Shown one piece after another: positions 54,900-63,946 of a stretch of 64,000 nt of DNA. Within the stretch, counting starts at the first letter, position 1; the number at the start of each line of letters is the position of its first letter. The DNA comes from an uncultured bacterium (GTDB lineage Bacteria > Cyanobacteriota > Vampirovibrionia > Gastranaerophilales > Gastranaerophilaceae), in NCBI GenBank assembly GCA_902462155.1, contig CABQAQ010000004.1:142133-206132 (forward strand). The letters are read 5' to 3'. The notes below the pieces were generated by a model. It worked only from the letters and a program-made list of their open reading frames with translations. It searched no databases and had not been told where the DNA came from. Made by a program: the position numbers and the translations under genes.

Positions 54900-55095
54900 A
54901 TTTGTAACAATTTCTTAATATTTACTCCAAAACACTAAATTTTTTATTACTTATGTCGTTTATAAGTATATAAGTATTACATAATAAGTTAAGAGGAGCT
55001 TTTTTATCTATTATTTTTCCTTATATTGATACACACACTTTGATATGATTCAACACTCAAACTTTATACAACCTCCACAAAAGGTTGTTTTTTTT
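54900..55095 (+). ncRNA. Candidate small RNA unit, copy 2
   Basis: This is the second, 196-bp copy of the unit starting at 54666; both carry the same upstream block, so each could have its own promoter. Differences from copy 1 include G to A at 54985 and a two-base deletion at about 55010. Near the terminator, G54836 changes to A55068, which keeps pairing with the first T of the T run (G-U to A-U). That supports an RNA structure but is one event only. The spacer between copies is 36 bases. Confidence 0.6.
55069..55095 (+). terminator. Intrinsic terminator of repeat copy 2
   Basis: It has the same stem and loop as in copy 1, with an added A-U closing pair, and is followed by eight Ts. Confidence 0.82.
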
Positions 55096-55179
55096 ATACT
55101 TTTTAATTTCAATAAATTGTATAATATTATATTATAATGAATAAAAAATAAAAATCATTTTATTAAGGTAATACTTCAA

Positions 55180-55425
55180 ATGTATATTATTGAATTAATA
55201 TTCAATGGAATAAACAATTTAAAACAAAAAATAAATAAATCTAACAAAAAAAATAAAACTATTAATTTAGAAAACGATATTTCTGATCAAGATTGCCAAC
55301 ACCTTTTTATGCCTATTGATAGTACAAACAAAACATTTGCTTGTACTAAATGTGGAAAATTAATTCATTGCGATAATATCGAAAAAAAATCAAACTTTTT
55401 TAGATATCTACATCGACACTTCTAA
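55180..55425 (+). CDS. Small protein with CxxC zinc-ribbon-like motif
   Basis: This 81-residue protein has a basic, Asn/Lys-rich N-terminal half and a Cys cluster (QDCQHLF, FACTKCGKLIHC), with a His-rich end, suggesting a zinc-binding site. I know no function. The AAGG about 12 bases before the ATG and an AT-rich TATAAT-containing stretch upstream are weak start signals. Its last 26 bases overlap the 3' end of the convergent wecB gene. The Cys pattern supports a real coding region, though with moderate confidence. Confidence 0.5.
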   Translation: MYIIELIFNGINNLKQKINKSNKKNKTINLENDISDQDCQHLFMPIDSTNKTFACTKCGKLIHCDNIEKKSNFFRYLHRHF

Positions 55426-56518
55426 GAATGTCTACTATCCTTTTTGATGATAATCCATCTCCATATGGATTGATAGACTCAGACATTCGTTTGTATTCCG
55501 TTTGATCTTCCAATAATATCTGAACCTCTTTTACAATTTTTTCTTCATCTGTACCAACCAACTTTACTGTACCATATTTAACAGCCTCTGGTCTTTCTGT
55601 TGTATCTCTTAATACAAATACAGGTTTACCTAATGATGGTGCCTCCTCTTGCACTCCACCTGAATCTGTAAGTATTAAATATGATTGTTTCATTAAACTT
55701 GCAAATGGTGCATAATCTAATGGTTCTATAAGTTTTATTCTATCTTTTCCTTCTAATTTAGAATAAACTGTCTTCCTCACGTTAGGGTTTAAATGAACAG
55801 GATACACAACCTGTATATCTTTATTCTTTTCTACTAACCTTAATATAGCACTACATATATTTTCTAAAGGTTTGCCAAAATTTTCTCTTCTATGTGAAGT
55901 CAATAATATAGTCTTTAAATTCTGATCTAGATTTAAAAATGATAAATCAGATAAATTATTATTAACAGTATATAGTAAAGCATCTATAACGGTATTTCCT
56001 GTTTTATATATATGTTTATCGGATATACTAGACTTAATTAAATTATCTACAGATTCATCCGTTGGGGCAAAATGATACTCACAAAGCGCATCAACAAATA
56101 TTCTATTTATTTCCTCAGGAAATGGATAATATTTATTAAAAGTACGTAATCCGGCTTCAACATGACCAACTTTTATTTTTGCATAATAAGCACTTAATGC
56201 TGCTGCCATAGATGTTGTTGTATCTCCATGGACAAGAACTATATCAGGTTTTACTTCTTCATAAACATCTTTCATCTTCATTATTACATCAGAAGTTAAA
56301 CTCCATAAATTTTGATTTGGTTTCATTATGTTAAGATCATAATCCGGAATAATATTAAATAAATGTAAAACTTGATCCAACATTTCTCTGTGTTGTGCTG
56401 TTATACATACAGTTGATTCAAAAATATCTTTATTCTTTTCCAGCTCTAATACTAAAGGAGCCATCTTTATAGCTTCTGGTCTTGTACCAAATACTGTTAA
56501 AACTTTAATTTTTCTCAT
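55400..56518 (-). CDS. wecB: UDP-N-acetylglucosamine 2-epimerase (non-hydrolysing)
   Basis: WecB converts UDP-GlcNAc to UDP-ManNAc for surface polysaccharides. The 372-residue GT-B fold protein starts with KVLTVFGTRPEAIKMAPLV and has the substrate-site motifs QHREMLD, HGDTTTSMAAALSAYY, GHVEAGLRT, and LTDSGGVQEEAPSLGKPV. The chosen ATG (MRKIKV) is more typical than one five codons earlier. It is divergent from deoB with a 38-base gap. No ManNAc dehydrogenase or glycosyltransferase is adjacent. Confidence 0.93.
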   Translation of the reverse strand: MRKIKVLTVFGTRPEAIKMAPLVLELEKNKDIFESTVCITAQHREMLDQVLHLFNIIPDYDLNIMKPNQNLWSLTSDVIMKMKDVYEEVKPDIVLVHGDTTTSMAAALSAYYAKIKVGHVEAGLRTFNKYYPFPEEINRIFVDALCEYHFAPTDESVDNLIKSSISDKHIYKTGNTVIDALLYTVNNNLSDLSFLNLDQNLKTILLTSHRRENFGKPLENICSAILRLVEKNKDIQVVYPVHLNPNVRKTVYSKLEGKDRIKLIEPLDYAPFASLMKQSYLILTDSGGVQEEAPSLGKPVFVLRDTTERPEAVKYGTVKLVGTDEEKIVKEVQILLEDQTEYKRMSESINPYGDGLSSKRIVDILRSVDVDI

Positions 56519-56556
56519 ATAATTATTATACATAAAAAATAATTGGAGTGAATATA

Positions 56557-57741
56557 ATGAAAAAAGTAATAATTTTAGTAATTGATTCTATGGGAATAGG
56601 TGCTATGGATGACTGTCTTGAATATAATGACATTAAACAATGTAATACTTTATGTAATGTAGCAAAATATGTTAATGGCTTAAACGTTCCGACTTTAGAA
56701 AAACTTAATCTTGGAAATTTATGTAAAATACAAGGTGTGAAACCTAATGAGATAGAAAATAGTCAATATGGAATAATGATAGAAAAATCTAAAGGCAAAT
56801 GTACAACCACAGGACATTGGGAAATGGCAGGTATTATACTTGATAAACCATTTAAAACTTATCCTCAAGGATTCGATTCTGAAATTATTAATGAATTTAT
56901 AAATAATACCGGCTGTAAAGGTATTTTAGGAAATTATCCTGCCTCTGGAACAAAAATCATAGAAGATCTATATTTAGATCACCAAAAAACAAAATACCCG
57001 ATAATCTATACAAGTGCTGACAGTGTTTTTCAAATAGCTGTAGATATTGATATTATACCTATTGATACTTTATATGATTGGTGTATAAAAGCAAGAAAAA
57101 TCTTAATCAATGATAATAATGTATCTCGAGTTATAGCTAGACCATTTAAAATGCAAAATAATAAACCGGTTAGGATATCTTCTTTAAGAAGAGATTTTTC
57201 TGTAGCACCTTTCAAAGATACTATTTTAGATGATGTACTAAAAAATAATGGTATTGTTTTAGGAATTGGAAAAATTGAGGATATTTTTGTTAAAAAAGGA
57301 ATATCTCACGCAATTCATACAGGTTCAAACAAAGAAGGACTTGAATTAACTATTAAAGCTCTTAAAAATGAACTTAATCTAGATAAACTTAAAATAGATA
57401 CAGATATTAATATATCTATAAATCCTGCATATAAACTGATATTTACAAACCTTGTAGACACTGATATGTTATACGGGCATAGAAATGATCCTATAGGTTA
57501 TGCTAAAGCCATTGAAGAAATTGATTCTTATTTACCGGAAATTATTAATAATCTTTCTAATGAGGATCTTTTAATTATTACAGCAGATCACGGATGTGAT
57601 CCAACAGTGCCAGGAACTGATCATACAAGAGAAAAAGTACCTGTATTAATTTACAATAAAATGCAATCAGGAAAAAATCTAGGTGAAATTTTTGGTTTTG
57701 ATTTTATTGCTAAAAACATCAAAAAATGGTTTGATATCTAA
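56557..57741 (+). CDS. deoB: Phosphopentomutase DeoB
   Basis: DeoB interconverts ribose or deoxyribose 1- and 5-phosphates, feeding DeoC. The alkaline-phosphatase superfamily fold is shown by VIDSMGIGAMDD, TTTGHWEMAG, GYAKAIEEID and the metal-site TADHGCDPTVPGTDHTRE. The ATG at 56557 is preferred because GGAG lies about nine bases upstream; a GTG three codons earlier is in frame. The length of 394 residues is normal. It is separated from deoC (5 kb) and from other nucleoside genes. Confidence 0.94.
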   Translation: MKKVIILVIDSMGIGAMDDCLEYNDIKQCNTLCNVAKYVNGLNVPTLEKLNLGNLCKIQGVKPNEIENSQYGIMIEKSKGKCTTTGHWEMAGIILDKPFKTYPQGFDSEIINEFINNTGCKGILGNYPASGTKIIEDLYLDHQKTKYPIIYTSADSVFQIAVDIDIIPIDTLYDWCIKARKILINDNNVSRVIARPFKMQNNKPVRISSLRRDFSVAPFKDTILDDVLKNNGIVLGIGKIEDIFVKKGISHAIHTGSNKEGLELTIKALKNELNLDKLKIDTDINISINPAYKLIFTNLVDTDMLYGHRNDPIGYAKAIEEIDSYLPEIINNLSNEDLLIITADHGCDPTVPGTDHTREKVPVLIYNKMQSGKNLGEIFGFDFIAKNIKKWFDI

Positions 57742-57786
57742 TATTTAAAGATATATTCAAAATCTTAAAAAAACATATACAAGGTA

Positions 57787-58437
57787 TTAATTATAGATTA
57801 AAGAATCTACTGCTAAATTAAAATCTGATGATTTAAATACATAATTTCCACTTACAAGTACATTAGCTCCCAGATTTTTACAAATTTTTGCTGTTTTATC
57901 ATTTATTCCACCATCAACTTGAATATGTATATCCTTATTTCCTACCATTTCTTTTGCAATTTTTATTTTTTCCGCTGCTTCAAAAATAAATCCTTGACCG
58001 GAAAATCCAGGCTCTACAGTCATAATTAACAGTAAATCTATATATGGTAAATATTCTTTAATTACTTTTATATCTGTATTTGGCTTTATACTCAATCCGG
58101 ATTTTACATTATAAGATTTTATTAATTTTAATGTTTTTAAAGTATCCACTAAAGTAGCCTCATAATGCACTGTTATTAAATCTGCTCCAGCTTCTACAAA
58201 ATCTTTAATATATTTTTCCGGATCAGTTATCATTAAATGAACATCAAAAAATAAATCACTTTTATTCCTTAAAGATTTTACTACACAAGGACCAATTGTA
58301 ATGTTATTAACAAAATGACCATCCATAACATCTATATGTATCCATTTAGCCTTAGAATCCTTAATTTTTTTCAACTCAGATTCTAAATTAGAAAAATTAC
58401 ACGACAAAATTGAAGGTGATACTATTATATTGCTCAT
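57787..58437 (-). CDS. rpe: Ribulose-phosphate 3-epimerase
   Basis: Rpe interconverts ribulose 5-phosphate and xylulose 5-phosphate. The 216-residue TIM barrel has SPSILSCNF, HIDVMDGHFVNNITIGP, DVHLMI, VEPGFSGQGF and VDGGIN, covering the metal and substrate sites. It follows rnc by 24 bases on the minus strand and is likely co-transcribed. The role is in the pentose phosphate pathway. Confidence 0.95.
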   Translation of the reverse strand: MSNIIVSPSILSCNFSNLESELKKIKDSKAKWIHIDVMDGHFVNNITIGPCVVKSLRNKSDLFFDVHLMITDPEKYIKDFVEAGADLITVHYEATLVDTLKTLKLIKSYNVKSGLSIKPNTDIKVIKEYLPYIDLLLIMTVEPGFSGQGFIFEAAEKIKIAKEMVGNKDIHIQVDGGINDKTAKICKNLGANVLVSGNYVFKSSDFNLAVDSLIYN

Positions 58438-58461
58438 TAAATTATATCCTTTATTTTAAAC

Positions 58462-59190
58462 TTATTTTTTATCATTATATAAACCTAAAGCTATACAAGC
58501 TTGTAATGCAGCATTTTGTTCTGATTCTTTCTTAGATAAACCTGTTCCAATAGCTAATTGCTTATTTTGGTAATATACTTCTGTTGTAAAAACTCTTTGA
58601 TGAGGTTGACCTTCAGTTTTTACTAATTTATATTCTGGTAAAGTTTTATCAATACTCTGAGTATATTCTTGTAAAGCTGCTTTTGCATTATATTTTACTA
58701 TATTCTTTTCTATTTCTACTACATCATTTATATAAAAATTTTTAAGAATATCATATACTTCTTTAATCCCTATATCTAAATATAATGCTCCAATAAATGC
58801 TTCAAAAGCACACGCTAAATTAGATCCTCGTGTCCTTCCACCTTGATTTTCTTCATTTAAACCTAGCTTTAAATAAAATCCGAGATTAAATGTTCTTGCA
58901 TATTTTTCTAATTGCTGATCACTTACTAAAATAGAACGAATATTACTTAATTCCCCTTCAGAATAGTTTGGAAATCTTTTATATAAATACTCACTTGAAC
59001 AACTTTTTATTATAGAATCACCTAAAAATTCAAGTCTTTCATTAAATTCTACATCTTGTAAATTATTCTCTTTGACATAAGAACTATGTGTTAAAGCTAT
59101 ATCCAAATTTTCTAAATTCTTTAATTTTAATCCCAGTTTATTAATAAAATTTTCAAGCTCTTTATATCTATTTTCTTTGTTCCTACTCAT
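58462..59190 (-). CDS. rnc: Ribonuclease III
   Basis: Rnc cleaves double-stranded RNA in rRNA and mRNA processing. The catalytic signature ERLEFLGDSIIKS and the second acidic site ACAFEAFIGALYLD are present. A double-stranded RNA-binding domain (AALQEYTQ to EQNAALQACIALGL) ends the protein. The 242-residue length is normal. It starts 12 bases after cdsA and precedes rpe in a minus-strand run from pnp to rpe. Confidence 0.95.
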   Translation of the reverse strand: MSRNKENRYKELENFINKLGLKLKNLENLDIALTHSSYVKENNLQDVEFNERLEFLGDSIIKSCSSEYLYKRFPNYSEGELSNIRSILVSDQQLEKYARTFNLGFYLKLGLNEENQGGRTRGSNLACAFEAFIGALYLDIGIKEVYDILKNFYINDVVEIEKNIVKYNAKAALQEYTQSIDKTLPEYKLVKTEGQPHQRVFTTEVYYQNKQLAIGTGLSKKESEQNAALQACIALGLYNDKK

Positions 59191-59202
59191 TAAATTAATA
59201 AC

Positions 59203-60117
59203 CTAATTAAATACTAATAAATTACATAACTTATCATAAAATAAATAAAAATCAGACCAGATAGGATTATACAATACAAAAAATTTAAAATAATAATACG
59301 CAATAGGTACAGCAAAAATATACCCATCAGTTCTATCTAAAAATCCCCCATGACCAGGCAAAGTGTTACCAGAATCTTTTACTCCGGCATCTCTTTTTAT
59401 CAATGATTCTGATAAATCACCTAGTTGAGAAGATATTGTAATAATTATACCTATAATAATACTATGATAAATTGGTAATTTTATTATAAATCCTATAATA
59501 ATCGAAACAACAACCGCAAATAAAGTTCCACCAATAGCCCCTTCCCTAGTCTTTTTAGGACTTACTATAGGTGCTAAAAGATTTTTCCCAAATTTTCTAC
59601 CAAAATAATAACCTCCAACATCAGTAGCTATTACTACAAAAAACGTCAAAATTAAAAATCCTAATCCAGGATTATTTGAAATTTTTAGCATACCTAAAGA
59701 CTCAGAACTTAATTGCCTCATTAATATAAAATGACAAGGAAGCCATCCACAATATATTGATCCTAAAACAGTAGTTGCAACATTTGCTATGTATGGCTGT
59801 CTTCCTTTAAATAATATCGCACAAAAAGCACCTATTGTACTACCAACCAATACTATAGGAATTAAATCATGTCTTTGAAATCCTGCTAAAATTACAAAAG
59901 CTATTTGGGTTATAAATAAAATACTAGGAGAAGGAAAAAATCCTTTACAACCTAATATTTTTAAATATTCTTTTGTCCCTAAAAATACAATAATTCCAAC
60001 AAGAAACATTATAGGTAATCCGCCTGCTATTACACAGAAAAGTGCCAGAAAACCTATAACCCATCCTGTTATTACTCTCATTTTATTTGGCTTTAAGCTA
60101 TCCAGTATTCCCATCAT
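59203..60117 (-). CDS. cdsA: Phosphatidate cytidylyltransferase CdsA
   Basis: CdsA makes CDP-diacylglycerol from phosphatidic acid and CTP at the inner membrane. The 304-residue protein has about eight hydrophobic helices and the C-terminal signature KRDAGVKDSGNTLPGHGGFLDRTD. It starts one base after frr, so translation is coupled. The frr, cdsA order is widely conserved. Products feed phosphatidylglycerol and other phospholipid synthesis. Confidence 0.95.
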   Translation of the reverse strand: MMGILDSLKPNKMRVITGWVIGFLALFCVIAGGLPIMFLVGIIVFLGTKEYLKILGCKGFFPSPSILFITQIAFVILAGFQRHDLIPIVLVGSTIGAFCAILFKGRQPYIANVATTVLGSIYCGWLPCHFILMRQLSSESLGMLKISNNPGLGFLILTFFVVIATDVGGYYFGRKFGKNLLAPIVSPKKTREGAIGGTLFAVVVSIIIGFIIKLPIYHSIIIGIIITISSQLGDLSESLIKRDAGVKDSGNTLPGHGGFLDRTDGYIFAVPIAYYYFKFFVLYNPIWSDFYLFYDKLCNLLVFN

Positions 60118-60118
60118 T

Positions 60119-60679
60119 CTATACTGTTAATACTTCTTTCTCTTTTTCACTAGCTAAAGTATCTATATTTTTTATGTAACTATCTGTTAATTTTTGAATC
60201 TTATCTTGATTATCTTTAACAACATCTTCTGATAAATTCTCATCTTTTTCTATTTTCTTTAAGTCATCTGTCATGTCACGACGAATATTACGAATAGCAA
60301 CTTTTGACTCTTCTGCTATTTTCTTAACTTCTTTTGTTGTTTCTTTTCTTTTTTCTGCAGTCAAAGGTGGAAATGATAATCTTACAACCATTCCATCACT
60401 ATTTGGTTGTACACCTAAATCCGCTTTAATTAATGCTTTTTCTATCTCTTTTATTATAGTTTTGTCATAAGGCGAAATTACCAAAATAGTACCGTCTTGT
60501 ACTGATACTTGAGATATCTGTCTTAATGGTGTAGGTACAGAATAATAATCAATCATTACCTTATCAAGCATTATAGGATTTGCCCTTCCTGTTCTTACTT
60601 GTGCAAACTCTTTCTTTAATTGAGTTATAGCTTTTTCCATTTTTTCTTTGCCATTTTTAAATAATTCTTCTAACATCAT
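60119..60679 (-). CDS. frr: Ribosome recycling factor
   Basis: Frr releases ribosomes after termination with EF-G. The 186-residue protein has the KEFAQVRTGRANPIMLDKV start, the QISQVSVQDGTILVISPYD domain 2 and the basic C-terminal helix ending in the DDLKKIEKDENLSED region. The length is typical. It starts 4 bases after pyrH, in the conserved pyrH-frr-cdsA order. Confidence 0.96.
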   Translation of the reverse strand: MMLEELFKNGKEKMEKAITQLKKEFAQVRTGRANPIMLDKVMIDYYSVPTPLRQISQVSVQDGTILVISPYDKTIIKEIEKALIKADLGVQPNSDGMVVRLSFPPLTAEKRKETTKEVKKIAEESKVAIRNIRRDMTDDLKKIEKDENLSEDVVKDNQDKIQKLTDSYIKNIDTLASEKEKEVLTV

Positions 60680-60683
60680 ACAA

Positions 60684-61412
60684 TTATTCTCCTACAAAAG
60701 TACCTACTTTTTCGCCTTTTAATATTTTACAAATACTGTCTTCTAATTTAAAATCAAACACAACAATTGGTACACTGTTTCTTTTGCATAAATCACAAGA
60801 AGCTGTATCCATAACTTTTAATTCTTTATGTATTATATCATCATAAGTAATATATTCATACTTCTTTGCATCTAAATTTACTCTTGGATCATCCGAATAT
60901 ACACCATCTACTCCATTTTTAGCCATCAACATTACTTCTGCACCTATTTCAGATGCTCTTAATGCTGCGGCTGTATCCGTTGTAAAAAATGGATTTCCGG
61001 TTCCTGCTGCAAAAATTACTACACGATCTTTTTCCAGATGTCTTATTGCTCTAAATCTTACATACGGTTCTGCTATCTGATTCATTGCTATTGCCGTCTG
61101 AACTCTTGTTGATACATCTATCTTTCTTAATGCACTCTGAATTGCAATAGCATTCATAACCGTTGCTAGCATTCCCATATAATCACCACTTGCTTGGTCT
61201 AATCCTAATTTTGCACTATTTTTCATTCCTCGAAAAATATTTCCACCACCTACCACTACAGCAATCTGTGCACCAAGATTCTTTGCTTTCTTTATCTCGT
61301 TTGCTATCATTGCTACAGGATCATAGGATATACCAAACTCTTGATTACCTAAAAGTGCCTCTCCGCTGACTTTTAATAATATTCGCTTATATTTCAAATT
61401 ATTATCGCTCAT
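60684..61412 (-). CDS. pyrH: UMP kinase PyrH
   Basis: PyrH phosphorylates UMP to UDP in pyrimidine synthesis. The amino acid kinase fold is seen in RILLKVSGEALLG, the AVVVGGGNIFRG loop, and FFTTDTAAALRASEIGAEV. The 242-residue length matches the bacterial hexameric enzyme. It lies between pnp (54 bases upstream on the strand) and frr. Confidence 0.95.
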   Translation of the reverse strand: MSDNNLKYKRILLKVSGEALLGNQEFGISYDPVAMIANEIKKAKNLGAQIAVVVGGGNIFRGMKNSAKLGLDQASGDYMGMLATVMNAIAIQSALRKIDVSTRVQTAIAMNQIAEPYVRFRAIRHLEKDRVVIFAAGTGNPFFTTDTAAALRASEIGAEVMLMAKNGVDGVYSDDPRVNLDAKKYEYITYDDIIHKELKVMDTASCDLCKRNSVPIVVFDFKLEDSICKILKGEKVGTFVGE

Positions 61413-61466
61413 TTATAAAAATTCCTTAATAAATTTTTGTAAATCTAATCTTTTTATAAAAATATC

Positions 61467-63599
61467 TTAATTAATTCTGGATTTTTCTTCTTCTGTAACA
61501 CCTTTGATTGTTAAATTTACTCTACCTTTATCATCAATTTTTATAACTTTTACAATTACTTCATCTCCAACAGATAATGCTGATTCTACAGTTTCTACTC
61601 TTTCTTTACTTATTTGAGATATATGAACCATTCCATCTTTTCCAGAAGCTAATTCTACAAATGCACCAATAGGTATTATTCTTACAACTTTACCCTTTCT
61701 TACCATACCTTCAACAGGTCTAAACGTAGCTGATTCTATTAATTTTATTGCTATATCTGCTCCATTTTGATCTAATGAAGTAATTGTAACTTTACCATCA
61801 TCTTGAATATCTATCTCTACTCCTGATTGATCTATAATACTTCTTATATTTTTTCCTCCAGGTCCGATTACTGTTCCTATATCTTCTACAGGTATATACA
61901 TTGTATGAATTCTAGGTGCATAAGGTGACATTTCTTCCCTTGGTTTTGTTATTACCTCTCTCATTTTACCTAAGATATGTAAACGTCCCTCTTTTGCTTG
62001 TGCCAAGGCTTGCTTTAATGTTTCAATTGATATACCTTTTACCTTCATATCCATTTGTAATGCAGTAATGGCCTCATCATTTCCGGTAACTTTAAAATCC
62101 ATATCACCAAGAAAATCTTCTATACCTTGAATATCAGTTAATACGACAGTCTTATCTTCTTCCTTTATAAGACCCATCGCAACACCACCTATCATACATT
62201 TTACAGGCACACCGGCATCCATTAAGGCCATCGAACTTCCACAGGTAGAAGCCATTGAAGTTGATCCGTTTGACTCTAAAACATCAGAAGTTACCCTAAT
62301 TGTATACCCATATTCATCCATATTTGGTAATGCAGGAACATTAGCTCGCTCTGCCAAATTACCATGTCCTATTTCTCTTCTGCCTGGTCCTCTTAATGGT
62401 CTTACTTCACCAACTGAAAATCCAGGGAATATATATTTATGCATATATGATTTCTTTGTTAATGGATCTACACCGTCTAATTCCTGTGCCATCCCAGGTC
62501 CTGCTAAAGTCGCTACTGATAAAACTTGAGTCTGTCCTCTTGTAAATACTGCTGATCCGTGTGCTCTTGGTATTACTCCTACTTCACACCATATTGGTCT
62601 TACTTCTGTTATTTTTCTTCCATCAGCTCTTACTGATTCGTCTACTATCATCCTTCTCATTATGCGCTTTTCTAAATATTTAAATTCTTCTGAAATAAAA
62701 TCAACACCTGACTCTTTTATCATTAAATTAATAGGATGGTCTTCTCCAAGTTCTTCTATTTTCTCTTTTACAAGTTTTTTTGTTTCATCTAATTTATTTT
62801 TTCTATAATCTCTATCAAAATTATGATATGCATCATATACAGCATCGTATGCTATATTTTGAATAAGTTCTTTTAGTTCACTTGTATCGTATGGATCTAT
62901 AAATTCTTTCTTTACTATTTGACACTCTTCTACAAATTTTCTTTGAGCTTCTACTTGATTTTTTATTTCAATTTGTGCAAATTGTACAGCTTCAATAATA
63001 TCTTCTTCAGTTACAAAATTGCATCCTGCTTCGACCATTATTACACTATCTTCAGTTCCTGCAACAACAATATCTAAATCTGATTTTGCAGCTTCTTCGT
63101 GTGTTGGATTAGCTATTAATTTTCCATCTAATTTAGAAACTCTAACTGCACCTATAGGTCCTTCAAAAGGTGCTTCTGTTAAACTTAACGCAAATGATGC
63201 ACCTAACATTGCTAATGTATCAGGTTGATTTACCTGATCATAACTCATTAATTGTGCTACTATCTGTACATCATTTCTATATCCTTTTGGAAACAATGGT
63301 CTTATTGGACGATCTATTAATCTTGAAATAAGTATAGCTTTTTCAGATGGTTTCCCTTCTGTTTTTGTATAACCCCCAGGAATTTTACCAATACTTGACA
63401 TTCTTTCTTCATAATCTATTAGCAATGGGAAAAAATCTATACCTACTCTAGGTTCCGGAGATACAGTGGCGTGAACAAAAAGCATAGTATCTCCGCATCT
63501 TACTGTTACCGATCCGCTTGCACTTTTTGCATACTTTCCGGTTTCTATTTCTACAACTTTATTTCCAATAATTACTTGTGTTTTTTTTGATTCTACCAT
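61467..63599 (-). CDS. pnp: Polynucleotide phosphorylase
   Basis: PNPase degrades RNA by phosphorolysis and can add tails. The 710-residue protein has two RNase PH domains (catalytic region GPGRREIGHGNLAERA and an Asp cluster in DFLGDMDFKVTGN), a KH domain (GPGGKNIRSIIDQ) and an S1 domain (KVVRIIPIGAFVELASGKDGMVHISQIS). All domains look intact. It heads the pnp-pyrH-frr-cdsA-rnc-rpe run and is divergent from the tRNA-Gly gene. Confidence 0.96.
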   Translation of the reverse strand: MVESKKTQVIIGNKVVEIETGKYAKSASGSVTVRCGDTMLFVHATVSPEPRVGIDFFPLLIDYEERMSSIGKIPGGYTKTEGKPSEKAILISRLIDRPIRPLFPKGYRNDVQIVAQLMSYDQVNQPDTLAMLGASFALSLTEAPFEGPIGAVRVSKLDGKLIANPTHEEAAKSDLDIVVAGTEDSVIMVEAGCNFVTEEDIIEAVQFAQIEIKNQVEAQRKFVEECQIVKKEFIDPYDTSELKELIQNIAYDAVYDAYHNFDRDYRKNKLDETKKLVKEKIEELGEDHPINLMIKESGVDFISEEFKYLEKRIMRRMIVDESVRADGRKITEVRPIWCEVGVIPRAHGSAVFTRGQTQVLSVATLAGPGMAQELDGVDPLTKKSYMHKYIFPGFSVGEVRPLRGPGRREIGHGNLAERANVPALPNMDEYGYTIRVTSDVLESNGSTSMASTCGSSMALMDAGVPVKCMIGGVAMGLIKEEDKTVVLTDIQGIEDFLGDMDFKVTGNDEAITALQMDMKVKGISIETLKQALAQAKEGRLHILGKMREVITKPREEMSPYAPRIHTMYIPVEDIGTVIGPGGKNIRSIIDQSGVEIDIQDDGKVTITSLDQNGADIAIKLIESATFRPVEGMVRKGKVVRIIPIGAFVELASGKDGMVHISQISKERVETVESALSVGDEVIVKVIKIDDKGRVNLTIKGVTEEEKSRIN

Positions 63600-63804
63600 T
63601 GTTTTTCTTCTTTCTTCTTTCTCACATCTTTTTTATTAGATTTTATTATAACTCAAATTTTATTTATTATTATAATTTGCTTAACAAAATTTAATATATC
63701 TCAATTAAAATATTTATTCTAGCTATTTTTACTAAAATTTTATTATAACATCTTCCTTTTTTTTTATTTTCAAAAATTTTTTATTTATTTTTTTTAAAAG
63801 TGTC

Positions 63805-63833
63805 TTGCGAAAAATTTTTCCTTATGTTATTAT
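63805..63833 (+). promoter_or_regulatory. Sigma-70 promoter for the tRNA genes
   Basis: TTGCGA (63805-63810) and TATTAT (63828-63833) are separated by exactly 17 bases, ending 25 bases before the tRNA-Gly gene. Both hexamers are close to consensus. Confidence 0.65.
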
Positions 63834-63858
63834 ATGAAAGTTGTTAAAACAATTTATT

Positions 63859-63934
63859 GCGGAAGTAACTCAATTGGTAGAGTACCTGCCTTCCAAGCAG
63901 GCTGTTGCGAGTTCGAGCCTCGTCTTCCGCTCCA
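63859..63934 (+). tRNA. tRNA-Gly (anticodon TCC)
   Basis: The cloverleaf has acceptor GCGGAAG / CTTCCGC, D stem ACTC / GAGT, anticodon stem CCTGC / GCAGG with loop CTTCCAA, and T arm GCGAG / CTCGT with TTCGAGC. The CCA end is encoded in the gene. The total is 76 bases. Confidence 0.95.
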
Positions 63935-63946
63935 TTTTTTATTTAT

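Noticed and set aside
54660..55100. CRISPR array or insertion sequence
   Set aside because: There are only two long copies, no short regular repeats and spacers, no transposase frame, and no terminal inverted repeats or target duplication.
54600..55170. Short leader peptides inside the tandem units
   Set aside because: AGGAG in each unit is not followed by a start codon at usable distance, and ATG codons are closed almost at once (ATG AGT TAA in copy 1).
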